From Streptomyces luteolus (GTDB lineage: Bacteria; Actinomycetota; Actinomycetes; Streptomycetales; Streptomycetaceae): a DNA stretch of 64,000 nucleotides. Below the pieces are notes generated by a model. It had not been told where the DNA came from. It did not search any database and saw nothing but the letters and a program-made list of their open reading frames with translations. Within the stretch, counting starts at the first letter, position 1. Each line of letters starts with the position of its first letter. Below are positions 44,601-52,895 of the stretch, in pieces. The translations under genes were made by a program, and so were the position numbers. The stretch lies in assembly GCF_029968015.1 (NCBI RefSeq), contig NZ_JASCIS010000011.1, forward strand, positions 124,001 through 188,000, in the 5' to 3' direction.

Positions 44601-47600
44601 CCGTCCTCGTCGAACACGGCCCGCAGCATCTCGTGCCGCTCGATCAGCCGGTTCCACGCCTCCTCCAGACGGGCCGGATCGAAGTCGGTCTCGTCGAACT
44701 CGCAGTAGTAGTACGAGCCGACGCCGCCGAGGGTGAAGGCCGGAGACCGGCCGACCCAGTAGGCACGTTGCAGGTCGGTCGGCGGGAACGGCTCGTGCCG
44801 GTGCGCCGGGTCCGCCAGGACGCCCTGGGACTCCGGGACCTGTGCGGGGGGTGTCCCGAGCGTCAGCCCGGCGGCGAATCCCGCGAGCTGCGGCGTCCTG
44901 AACAGACCGCTGATCTCGGCGCCCGTGACGCCCGCCACGCGCAGCCGGCCGACGACCTGGGTGGCGAGCAGCGAGTCACCGCCCAGTGCGAAGAAGTCCG
45001 CGTCGCGGGTCGGTTCGGCCACCCCTAGCACGTCGGACCAGACTGCCCCCACCAGCCGCTCGGCCGGTGTGCGCGGCGCTTCTCCCTGCTCGCCGGTCCC
45101 ACCGGGTCGGGCGGCGGGTACCAGGGCGGCGAGCCTGGCGTGGTCGACCTTTCCGTTGGCCGTCAGCGGCAGCTCGTCCAGCGGCGTGATGACCTCGGGT
45201 ACGGCGTGCCGGGGCAGCCGCTCGGCCAGGAACTCCCGCAACTCGGCGGGGGTGGTCGAGCGGATGGCCTGCACGGTGTACGCCAGCAGACGTCGCCTCG
45301 ACCCAGTGCCACCGGCAAGGACCACCGCTCGCTGGATGGCGGGGTGGGTGGTGAGGGTGGCTTCGACTTCGGCGGGTTCGAGGCGGTGGCCGTTGATTTT
45401 GAGCTGGCGGTCCATACGGCCGAGGAATTCCAGGGTTCCGTCCGGCCAGTAGCGCCCCAAATCGCCGGTGCGATACCAGCGTTCGCCGTCATAGCGGACG
45501 AACTTCTCCGCCGTACGGTCGGCGTCGCCCCGGTATCCGCGCGCCACACCCGCGCCGCCGATCCACAGCTCACCGGACACCCAGTCCGGGCAGTCCTGAC
45601 CGGAGGGGGAAACCACCCGGAATCGCTGATTGCGCAGCGGCCGACCGTACGGGACGGATGTCCAGTGTTCGGGGATCTCCGCCACTTCGTGGAAGTTCGA
45701 CCAGATCGAGGCTTCGGTGGCACCGCCGAGCGCGATGACCCGACAGTCGGGCACATGACTTGTCAGGCGGGTCCGCATATCCAGCGGAACCCAGTCGCCC
45801 GACAGCAGGGCCAGTCGCAGTGGTGCGGCCAGGCCACCGGGTCCGGGTCCGGCGGCGGTGAGCAGCATGTCGAGAAGCATCGGCACGCTGTTCCACACCG
45901 TCACACCGTGCCGGTGAGCGAGCTCCAACCACGCCTCAGCGTCCCGCCGTTGCTCCTCTGCGGGCAGTACGAGCGCGCCACCGGCGCCGAGCAGACCGAA
46001 CACGTCCCAGACCGACAGATCGAAGTCGAGGGCCGACACCGCCAGCACCCGGTCCTCAGCGCCGACGGCGAAGCGCTCATTGACGTCTCGAACAGTGTTC
46101 AGCGCCGCCTCGTGCGTGATCTCCACACCCTTCGGGACCCCCGTCGAACCCGACGTGTAGATCACGTACGCGAGCGCGTCGCCAGTCGCCTTCACCGGTT
46201 CGGCGAGCGGTACGTACTCGGCGCACTCCGCCATCGACAGCACTGTCAAGTCGGCGGGTGCATCGTGTGGTTCGGCCAGGAGGAGTCGTACGTCGGCGTC
46301 CCGAAGCATGCGCGCCCGCCGGCTCGCCGGCTGATCGGGCCCGACGGGCAGATAGGCGGCCCCGGCGGCCAGGACGCCCAGCACGGCGGCGATCTGGTCC
46401 GGCCCCTTCGGCAGAGTCACCCCCACCACCTCCGACGGCCCCACCCCATGCGCACGCAACGCCCCCGCCACACCCAGCGCACGACCGGCCAACTCGCCGT
46501 AACTCATCCCCCCGTCAACGCCCCAGCGCAGCGCACACCGCCCAGGATCAGACACCGCACGCTCGAAGAACGCCTCGTGCAACCCACCCCAAGCCACCCG
46601 CCCCGACGTGGAGTTGACCGCCCGCCGCACTTCACGCTGCTCCACCGGCAGCAACTCCGGTACCGGCCCCTCCCAGTCCGAGTCCGCCAGCCACTCCAGC
46701 AACCGCCCATGCGCATCGAACATCGCGTCGAGCACACCGGCCGGGAACAACTCCTCCACCGCATCCCAGTCGTAGTGCAGGCCGTGCGGCGAGTCGTAGA
46801 CCTGGTTGTCGAGCCAGGTCTGGGGTGTCTGCGAGACGCCCCAGATCCGGGGCAGCAGCCACCGTGACAGGTCGAGGGAGAGATCGCGCGGCGTCCCCAG
46901 CGCGCTGGTGAACACCACGGGCATGGCCCGTTCGGCGACGCCCTCGGTCCGCGCCAGTTCGCGGGAGACCCGTACGGCGGACCAGGCCCGGTGGTTGAGG
47001 TCCTGCCCCATGCGGTGGTGGAGGCGGCGCGCGCGGTCGAGGAAGCCGGATCCGGGCTCCGGCTGGTAGGCGACGAGCAGCAGCGAGGTGAAGTCGCCGA
47101 CGATGTCGTCGACCGAAGGGTGGACGTCCCGGCGGTCGAACAGGGTGAGGTTGACAGTGAGGTCCCGCCGGGCGCTCCACGTCCCAAGGACCTCGGCGTA
47201 ACAGGCGAGCAGTACGGCGGACGGCGTGAGCCCGTGCGCCCTGGCCCGCTCGGTGACGGCCTGCCAGCGTTCTGCCGGGAGCAGCCCCGACCGGCGAACG
47301 AACCGTGGCCCGCTCAGCTCGGACGGCCGTACGGCGAGAGGTAGTTGAGGGGTCGGCGGCAGCTCGCCCAGCCTGGCCTTCCAGTACTCCTCGGCCGTCT
47401 CCAACTCGGCGGTGGACGGCACCACTTGGAGCAGGTAGTCACGGAACGACAGGTCGGTCTTCGGGAGTACGGCGTCCGGGTCCCAGTAGAGCCGCTCCAG
47501 CTCGGACAGGACGATCATCATGCTTCGGCCGTCAAGGACGATGTTCTCCAGGCTCACGCCGAGCCGTACGCGCTGCTGCCCGTCCCGCCGGTAGACGACG

Positions 47601-50600
47601 GCCCGCATGTCCACGAGCGGCCACGCGGACGGGTCGCGGACCTGGTGCGACATGTCCTTCCGCAGTGCGGCCAGAGCCGTCGCCTCCGCAGCCTCCGCAT
47701 CCGCCCCGTACGTCTCGTCCGTCTCGTCCGTCTCGTACGTCTCGTCCGTCTCGTACGTCTCGTCCGTCTCGTACGTCTCGTCCGTCTCGGTCACCGGGAT
47801 GACGAAGCGCGGGACCTGAGGCAGGATCCGCTGAAAGCCGTCCTCGTCGAACACGGCCCGCAGCATCTCGTGCCGCTCGATCAGCCGGTTCCACGCCTCC
47901 TCCAGACGGGCCAGGTCGAGGCCCGTGCCGTCGAACTCCGTGTAGTAGTGCGCGCCGACGCCGCCGAGCGGCAGGCCCGCGGCCCGGCCCGTCCAGTAGG
48001 CCCGTTGCACGTCCGTGGGCGGGAACGGTTCGTGGCGGTGCCCGGGATCGGCGACGACGGCGACCTCCCCGGTCGGCTGGGCCGGGGTCACCGCGTGGGC
48101 GAGGTCCTTCAGCACGGAGGAGGTGAAGAGGGCGGACAGCTCCACGGCGAACCCGTCCGCCCGCAGCCGGCTGACCAGCCGGGTGGCAAGCAGCGAGTCA
48201 CCACCGAGGCGGAAGAAGTCCTGGTCGCGGCCGACCCATGGGATGCCCAGCACCTGGCACCAGGCGGCGGCGAGCGCGGCCTCCACCGGACCGCGTGGCG
48301 GCTCGACGAACTTGGACGCCACCGGTCCGGATGTCGGCAGTGCGCGTACCAGCGCGGCGCGATCCACCTTGCCGTTGGCCGTGACGGGTAGCGCCAGGGC
48401 GCCGAAGACCTGGTCGGGGACCAGCGGGGCGGGCAGCCTGGCCGCCAGCCACTCCCGGACGGTGTCACCGGCCGGCAGCCCCGCTTCCGTGGCTCGGGTG
48501 GCCGCCAACAGCACTTGCCCGCCGGTCAGTTGACGAGCCGGGTCCGGATCGAAGCCGTTGCCGGAGAACAGCCGCTGCCACTCGGGGGCCGCGAGCAGCG
48601 GGCTTCGCCGCTCCCGCCGCAGCGCGTCGAGGCGGGTGAAGCCCCTGGCCGGCAGGGCGGCGGCGATGAGTGCCAGCGGCGTCGGCTCGGTCCGCTCCAC
48701 CGCAAGGAAGCGGCCACCGGGTGCGAGCAGCAGCACCGCGAGGCCGGGACCGACAGCAGGGTCGGAGAAGGCGTGCAGCGTGTTGCCGGCCACCACCGCG
48801 TCGAAGCGGGCCAGGAGGTCGGACGGCACCAGATGGTCCGTCAACTGCCGGTACACGAAGGGCAATCCGGCCAGCAGTTCGGCGGCCGTGCTCAGCCGGG
48901 CCGCGGACTCGTCGAGCACCGTCCAGCGGTACTGCTGCCCGGGAGCGGCGGAGTCGGCGAGCAGTCGTGCGGTGCGGGCACTGCCCGCCCCCAGTACGGC
49001 GATCTCCAGCCGGGCCGTCGGTTGAGTACGGGGCACGGCCGACAGCTCGGCGGCCAGCGCCGCCGACACGCGGTCCGCTCCCGGCATGCCGGCGGCGAGT
49101 GCGTCGGGGGCGAGGACGGGATCGTCGAGCAGGACGAGCGGGTCGAGCTCTCCGCATACGATCGCGGCCAGCTCCTCGGCCCGCTGGGCCAGCCGTCCGG
49201 CGGCGGGTTCAAGCCGCCCGCCGGCCAGGTCGTCCGCCAGGGCCCGCCGGGCCGACGGCAGCGACACGGCGGACAGGCGCGGGCCGGCGGCATAGCCCTC
49301 CGGCCCGGCGGCCAGGACCCGCCGGGCCGCCAGCCAGTCGAACCAGAGCCGCAGCAGCGGCTGCCACTCGGCCGGTGCACCCCAGCGCCCCGCCAGCACC
49401 TCCAGGGACTCCGGTGTCGCGGACACGCCCGCCCGTTCGGCCGCGAGGTGGCCCAGTACCGATTCGACGAGCCGCGCCTCGGGGTCGCGTTCGGCCTGGG
49501 CCGGCCACGACTCCTCCGGGTCCGCCGTGCCGTCCGCTCGTGCCTGAAGCGGCAGCAGAGCACCGGCCCGTGGGGCAGGCGTGGCCACCGCTACCAGCCT
49601 CTTGGTTCGCTCGCCGACGGCGGCGACCACGCAGCGGCCGATCGCGGGGTGGTTCCGGAGCACGGCCTCGACCTCGCCGGGCTCGGTCCGCATACCGTGG
49701 ATCTTGACCTGCTGATCGATCCGGCCGAGGAACTCCAGGGTGCCGTCCGGCCAGTACCGCCCTCGGTCACCCGTCCGGTACCAGCGGATTCCCTCGTCCG
49801 TGACGAACTTCCTCCCCGTCAGCGCGGGATCGCCGAGGTAGCCGGTGGCGACTCCGGCACCACCGATCCACAGCTCGCCGGACACCCAGTCGGGGCAGTC
49901 GTGCCCGGAAGGTGAGACCACCCGGAATCGCTGGTTGCGCAGCGGCCGACCGTACGGGACGGAGGTCCAGTGCTCGGGCACCTCGGTCACCTCGCACAGG
50001 TTCGACCAGATCGAGGCTTCGGTGGCACCGCCGAGGGCGACGAACCGGCAGCCCTTGCCGCTCAGTTCGGCCAGTCGGCCGGGCAGGTCGAGCCCGATCC
50101 AGTCGCCGGACACCAGCGCGATCCGGAGGTGTCCGCGCAGCGCGCCATCCGGCCGGGCGGTTGCCTCGGTGAGGAGCATGTCGAGCAGGACGGGCACCGA
50201 GTTCCACACGGTCACGCGGTGCGCGGCGATCAGCTCGGCCCAGGCGCCGGGGTCGCGTCGTCGCTCCTCGCTCACAAGGACCAGTGCGCCGCCGGCCGAC
50301 AGGGTGCCGAAGACGTCGTAGACGGACAGGTCGAAGTCGAGAGCTGACACCGCGAGCACTCGGTCCTCGGGACCGACGCTGAAGCGCTCGTTGATGTCGT
50401 CGACCGTGTTGACGGCCGCGCCATGGGCGATAGACACGCCCTTCGGCTCGCCCGTGGTCCCCGAAGTGAAGATCACGTACGCCGTCGCGTCCGCCGCCAC
50501 CTCCACGGGCGCGGTCAGCGGCCGGTGTTCGCAGGCCGCCCCGATGTCAAGGGCCGAGATCTCCGCCGGCAGCTCCGGCCGGTCGGCGCCGTCGCCCGCA

Positions 50601-52651
50601 TCGACAAGGACCCGCTGGACGCCGGCGGCCCGCAGGATTCGCCTCCTCCGCCCGGCGGGCTGGTCGACGCCCACCGGCACGTACGCGCAACCGGCGGCGA
50701 GCACGCCGAGGACCGCGGCGATCTGGTCGGCACTTCTCGGCACCGAGACGGCCACCAGCTCCCCCGCGCGCGCTCCGTGCTCCCGCAGCGTGGCCGCCAC
50801 ACCGAGCGCGCGGCGAGCCAGGGTGGCGTAGGTCATGGCCCCTTCGCCGACCGGCAGCAGCGCGGGGCGGTCGGGGTGATCGGCGGCCTGCCGGAAGAAC
50901 CCGTGGTGCAGGGCGTGGGCCGGGGCGGTCCCGGCGGTGTCGTTGGCCCGGGCGCGGACGGCTCGTTGGCCGTGCGGCAGCGGCGGCCGTGCGCAGACGT
51001 TCCAGTCGGCTTCCGGCGCCGCAAGCCGGTCGGTCAACTCCTGGTAGGCCCGGAACATGTCGTCGACCAGGCCGGCCGGAAAGAGGTCGTCGACCGAGTC
51101 CCAGCACAGGTCGACCCCGCCGTCCGACTCGTACACCTGGTGGTCGAGCCAGACCTGCGGCGTCTGCGAGATCATCCAGCCCAACTCGCCGAGCACGGAC
51201 CGGAATTCCGCCCCTACGAGTTCGGTGCCCAGCGTGCACGCGAACACCACCGGCGCGGCCCTGGGCTCGTCCCGGTGGGCGCGGGCCAGGTCACGCAGCA
51301 CCTCGACGCCCGAGTAGGCGCTGTGGGCGGCGGCGGTACGGAACTGTGCCTGAAGCGCGCGGATGCGGTCGTGGAACGACGACTGGGCGGTCACGTCCAC
51401 GCTGAGCAGCAGCAGATCGGTGAAGTCGGCCACCATGCCGGGCACCGCCGGGTGCACGGACTCGCGGTCGAACAGCGGAACGCTGAGCAGGAAGTTCGAG
51501 TTGGCGCTCCAGGCTCCGAGCACCTCGGCGTAGGCAGCGGCGAGCGCCATCGCGGGCGTGGTGCCGCTCTGGCGTGCGCGGTGGCTGAAGCGCTGCCAGG
51601 CGTCCGGTGCCAGGCGGTGCCGTCGGCGGGTGAACTTCGGTGCCCGCAGCTGCGCGGGTTCCGCGGCCAGCGGCAGGCCGGGCCCGTCGGGCAGGTCGGC
51701 GAGCCGCTGCTGCCAGTACGTACGGGCCTCCTCGCGGGCCTCGGCGCGGCGGGCCGCCTGACCGGCCAGGTAGTGCGGGAACGTGAAACCGGACGGCGCA
51801 GGGGCGGGTGCCTCGTGGGCGTCGCCATGGAGGTAGGCGTCGGCGAGGTCAGCCAGCACGATCCTGAGGCTCTCGACATCCGCGACGAGCAGATCGATGC
51901 CGAAGTGGATCCGGGTGGCGGTCTCGGGCAGCAGGGAGAGGTGGAGGTCGAAGACCTCGCCGCGGTCGACTCGCAGCCGGCGATGTGAGAGCCCCTCTCG
52001 TACCGCGGCAAGCCGGGCCGTGGCCAGGTGCTCCGGGGTGCCCCTGAGGTCGTTCACCACGAGACCGGGCCAGGGGCTCGTGGGACTGATCTGCTGGCTG
52101 CCGTCCTCCAGGAATCGGGCGCGCAGCATCCCGTGCCGCGCGATCACAGCGCGCATCGCCGCTTCCAGCCGGTCCGGGTCGACCCCGGCACCCTCGAACT
52201 CCAGGTAGGCATGGCAGCCGACACCGCCGAGCGCCTGGTCATCGCGCCTGCCGATCCAGTACGCGTGCTGAAGGGGCGTCAGCGGGAAGGGCGCCTCCGG
52301 ATCCACCGCGGTGGTGGCGGCCGCCAGGGCGCTCTGGGCACTCCCGGTCTCGGGCCGGTCGGCCTTCCACTGCTCCATGGACAGGTCGGTCCAGGCGGCG
52401 ATCGTCGGGCGCTCCGCCAGGTCGGCCAAGGTGACCGGGACACCGTGCCGGCGCAGCCGGCTCACCAGGCTCATCGTCCGGATCGAGTCCATGCCGTGCT
52501 CAACGAGGTCGTCACCGTCCTCGAATGCGTCGAGCTCGCAGCCGAGCAGATCGGCGACGGCCCTCCTGATCCGGTCCCGCGTGGGTGGTTCGCTGTCGCA
52601 GGCCCCCACCTCGCTCCCGGCGGTTGCGGTCGCTCGCTCTGGTGAAAACAT
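41657..52651 (-). CDS. NRPS 1: ArCP-Cy-A(E)-PCP-Cy-A-PCP-Cy-A-PCP
   Basis: This is 3664 residues. The aryl carrier has S56 (HGMDSIRTM). Module 1 has Cy1 (121-560, D253/D258/S261) and A1 (575-1435), interrupted at 1030-1400 by a degenerate methyltransferase-like, PchE-type epimerase domain, then a PCP at S1486. Module 2 has Cy2 (1541-2005, with E1702 in place of the first Asp; D1707/S1710), A2 (2015-2505) and a PCP at S2560. Module 3 has Cy3 (2620-3055, D2760/D2765/S2768), A3 (3065-3560) and a PCP at S3613. Pocket residues give DLYNLSLIW for A1 (cysteine) and DLWNLSLIW for A2 and A3. No TE is present; the chain passes to NRPS 2. PchE and HMWP2 end after fewer cysteine-loading modules, so this is an enlarged relative. 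Confidence 0.94.
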   Translation of the reverse strand: MFSPERATATAGSEVGACDSEPPTRDRIRRAVADLLGCELDAFEDGDDLVEHGMDSIRTMSLVSRLRRHGVPVTLADLAERPTIAAWTDLSMEQWKADRPETGSAQSALAAATTAVDPEAPFPLTPLQHAYWIGRRDDQALGGVGCHAYLEFEGAGVDPDRLEAAMRAVIARHGMLRARFLEDGSQQISPTSPWPGLVVNDLRGTPEHLATARLAAVREGLSHRRLRVDRGEVFDLHLSLLPETATRIHFGIDLLVADVESLRIVLADLADAYLHGDAHEAPAPAPSGFTFPHYLAGQAARRAEAREEARTYWQQRLADLPDGPGLPLAAEPAQLRAPKFTRRRHRLAPDAWQRFSHRARQSGTTPAMALAAAYAEVLGAWSANSNFLLSVPLFDRESVHPAVPGMVADFTDLLLLSVDVTAQSSFHDRIRALQAQFRTAAAHSAYSGVEVLRDLARAHRDEPRAAPVVFACTLGTELVGAEFRSVLGELGWMISQTPQVWLDHQVYESDGGVDLCWDSVDDLFPAGLVDDMFRAYQELTDRLAAPEADWNVCARPPLPHGQRAVRARANDTAGTAPAHALHHGFFRQAADHPDRPALLPVGEGAMTYATLARRALGVAATLREHGARAGELVAVSVPRSADQIAAVLGVLAAGCAYVPVGVDQPAGRRRRILRAAGVQRVLVDAGDGADRPELPAEISALDIGAACEHRPLTAPVEVAADATAYVIFTSGTTGEPKGVSIAHGAAVNTVDDINERFSVGPEDRVLAVSALDFDLSVYDVFGTLSAGGALVLVSEERRRDPGAWAELIAAHRVTVWNSVPVLLDMLLTEATARPDGALRGHLRIALVSGDWIGLDLPGRLAELSGKGCRFVALGGATEASIWSNLCEVTEVPEHWTSVPYGRPLRNQRFRVVSPSGHDCPDWVSGELWIGGAGVATGYLGDPALTGRKFVTDEGIRWYRTGDRGRYWPDGTLEFLGRIDQQVKIHGMRTEPGEVEAVLRNHPAIGRCVVAAVGERTKRLVAVATPAPRAGALLPLQARADGTADPEESWPAQAERDPEARLVESVLGHLAAERAGVSATPESLEVLAGRWGAPAEWQPLLRLWFDWLAARRVLAAGPEGYAAGPRLSAVSLPSARRALADDLAGGRLEPAAGRLAQRAEELAAIVCGELDPLVLLDDPVLAPDALAAGMPGADRVSAALAAELSAVPRTQPTARLEIAVLGAGSARTARLLADSAAPGQQYRWTVLDESAARLSTAAELLAGLPFVYRQLTDHLVPSDLLARFDAVVAGNTLHAFSDPAVGPGLAVLLLAPGGRFLAVERTEPTPLALIAAALPARGFTRLDALRRERRSPLLAAPEWQRLFSGNGFDPDPARQLTGGQVLLAATRATEAGLPAGDTVREWLAARLPAPLVPDQVFGALALPVTANGKVDRAALVRALPTSGPVASKFVEPPRGPVEAALAAAWCQVLGIPWVGRDQDFFRLGGDSLLATRLVSRLRADGFAVELSALFTSSVLKDLAHAVTPAQPTGEVAVVADPGHRHEPFPPTDVQRAYWTGRAAGLPLGGVGAHYYTEFDGTGLDLARLEEAWNRLIERHEMLRAVFDEDGFQRILPQVPRFVIPVTETDETYETDETYETDETYETDETDETYGADAEAAEATALAALRKDMSHQVRDPSAWPLVDMRAVVYRRDGQQRVRLGVSLENIVLDGRSMMIVLSELERLYWDPDAVLPKTDLSFRDYLLQVVPSTAELETAEEYWKARLGELPPTPQLPLAVRPSELSGPRFVRRSGLLPAERWQAVTERARAHGLTPSAVLLACYAEVLGTWSARRDLTVNLTLFDRRDVHPSVDDIVGDFTSLLLVAYQPEPGSGFLDRARRLHHRMGQDLNHRAWSAVRVSRELARTEGVAERAMPVVFTSALGTPRDLSLDLSRWLLPRIWGVSQTPQTWLDNQVYDSPHGLHYDWDAVEELFPAGVLDAMFDAHGRLLEWLADSDWEGPVPELLPVEQREVRRAVNSTSGRVAWGGLHEAFFERAVSDPGRCALRWGVDGGMSYGELAGRALGVAGALRAHGVGPSEVVGVTLPKGPDQIAAVLGVLAAGAAYLPVGPDQPASRRARMLRDADVRLLLAEPHDAPADLTVLSMAECAEYVPLAEPVKATGDALAYVIYTSGSTGVPKGVEITHEAALNTVRDVNERFAVGAEDRVLAVSALDFDLSVWDVFGLLGAGGALVLPAEEQRRDAEAWLELAHRHGVTVWNSVPMLLDMLLTAAGPGPGGLAAPLRLALLSGDWVPLDMRTRLTSHVPDCRVIALGGATEASIWSNFHEVAEIPEHWTSVPYGRPLRNQRFRVVSPSGQDCPDWVSGELWIGGAGVARGYRGDADRTAEKFVRYDGERWYRTGDLGRYWPDGTLEFLGRMDRQLKINGHRLEPAEVEATLTTHPAIQRAVVLAGGTGSRRRLLAYTVQAIRSTTPAELREFLAERLPRHAVPEVITPLDELPLTANGKVDHARLAALVPAARPGGTGEQGEAPRTPAERLVGAVWSDVLGVAEPTRDADFFALGGDSLLATQVVGRLRVAGVTGAEISGLFRTPQLAGFAAGLTLGTPPAQVPESQGVLADPAHRHEPFPPTDLQRAYWVGRSPAFTLGGVGSYYYCEFDETDFDPARLEEAWNRLIERHEMLRAVFDEDGFQRILPQVPRFVIPVTEAAETYGSDEEAEEAAEETALAALRADMSHQVLDPSVWPLFDVRVVRRAGDRARVGVGLDYLLVDGLSMMTVFSELDQLYRDPEAALPPVELSFRDYMCQVRPPSAELERSRQYWQQRLPGLPPPPALPLATDPAALARPRFVRRETWLEPERWRALQARARQAGCTPSAVLLACYAEVLGIWSEQRRLTVALTLFDRRDVHPDIGRVLGDFTSLLPVAQEPVPDETFADRVRRTQQRLGEDLDHRGAEVLGLLREHAGPDSASEAILPVVFTSALGVADQLSDRLRRPVWSVSQTPQVWLDEQVMARDGGLLLTWDAVEELFPAGVLDAMFDAHGRLLEWLAVSDWEGPVPELLPVEQREVRRAVNSTSGPVAWGGLHEAFFERAVSDPGRCALRWGGDGAMSYGELAGRALGVAGALRAYGVGPSEVVGVTLPKGPDQIAAVLGVLASGAAYLPIGPDQPVSRRARTLQDADVRLLLAEEQDGGLAGVTVLSVPECVTHEPLNEPVEVTGDALAYVIFTSGSTGVPKGVEVTHGAALNTVRDVNERFAVGPEDRVLAVSALDFDLSVWDVFGLLGAGGALVLPAEEQRRDAEAWLELARRHGVTVWNSVPMLLDMLLTAAGPGPGGLTAPLRLALLSGDWVPLDLTARLADHVPDCRVIALGGATEASIWSNFHEVTEIPEHWTSVPYGRPLRNQRFRVVSPSGHDCPDWVSGELWIGGAGVARGYRGDSDRTAEKFVLHDGERWYRTGDLGRYWPDGTLEFLGRMDRQLKINGHRLEPAEVEATLTTHPAIRSCVVVPVGKRGRLRLHAFVATGDPALDLEAVQGHLADRLPRHAQPSGLTLLDALPLTSNGKVDHARLTPPADEVTLAPGDGGAPRTPLETSLAALWTTLLGVPAVPRNATFFELGGDSLQATRLVRLVRDRFGGEISLRQLLSDPTIAGLATLIERLHFEAQEMEDGSL
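42180..43540 (-). repeat. Duplicated module segment, copy in module 3
   Basis: The DNA for the end of Cy3 and most of A3 is nearly identical to 45330-46690 (end of Cy2 and A2). Long runs match base for base, including EGPVPELLPVEQREVRRAVN and TSVPYGRPLRNQRFRVVSPS at protein level. It reflects recent module duplication or gene conversion, and it is a site where assemblies can collapse. Confidence 0.85.
45330..46690 (-). repeat. Duplicated module segment, copy in module 2
   Basis: This is the partner of 42180-43540. The first part of the Cy domains is also duplicated (about 47800-48055 and 44550-44818, RLEEAWNRLIERHEMLRAVF). Parts of A1 near 49800-50020 share the same block, so all three A domains in NRPS 1 have exchanged sequence. 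Confidence 0.85.
47711..47791 (-). repeat. 9-bp tandem repeat inside Cy2
   Basis: Nine consecutive 9-bp units (CGTCTCGTC or CGTCTCGTA on the plus strand) code for an acidic run of D-E-T-Y-E-T units at residues about 1622-1648 of NRPS 1. The equivalent place in Cy3 has a different acidic stretch (AAETYGSDEEAEEAAEE). This looks like slippage expansion in a surface loop or linker of the condensation fold, and the frame is kept. Confidence 0.9.
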
Positions 52652-52895
52652 TCCTCATCCATCGGTCGAATAAGCGGTGCACAGGCTTTCGGCCGAAAGG
52701 CAGTCAGCCTCGAAACTAATACACAAGTTATTTGCCCCCGGCAAATCCACTTCAGGGTCATCCAAGGTCAGTCGTGGGCAGAGTCATGCCATCGGATGGC
52801 GTTAAAGTGTCGCCGGGTCAACGGCAGTCATCCGGTCGCGCCGTATTACCTGTTGAAACCATGGGCCGGAATAATAAAAACGGATGTGATTTCTG
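52652..52895. promoter_or_regulatory. Divergent control region of the biosynthetic cluster
   Basis: This 244-bp, A/T-enriched region separates NRPS 1 (minus) from the salicylate genes (plus). It contains three perfect palindromes: CTTTCGGCCGAAAG (52686-52699), ATTTGCCCCCGGCAAAT (52730-52746) and GCCATCGGATGGC (52788-52800). None matches the iron box (TTAGGTTAGGCTAACCTAA) or a Zur box. Possible -10 elements for the plus strand are TATTAC (52844) and AATAAT (52871). Coordinated control of starter supply and assembly from here is inferred, and the regulator is not encoded in the cluster. Confidence 0.6.

Noticed and set aside
52652..52895. Iron box or Zur box in the cluster promoter
   Set aside because: No stretch resembles TTAGGTTAGGCTAACCTAA or the TGaaAatgatTttCa pattern; the palindromes present are different.
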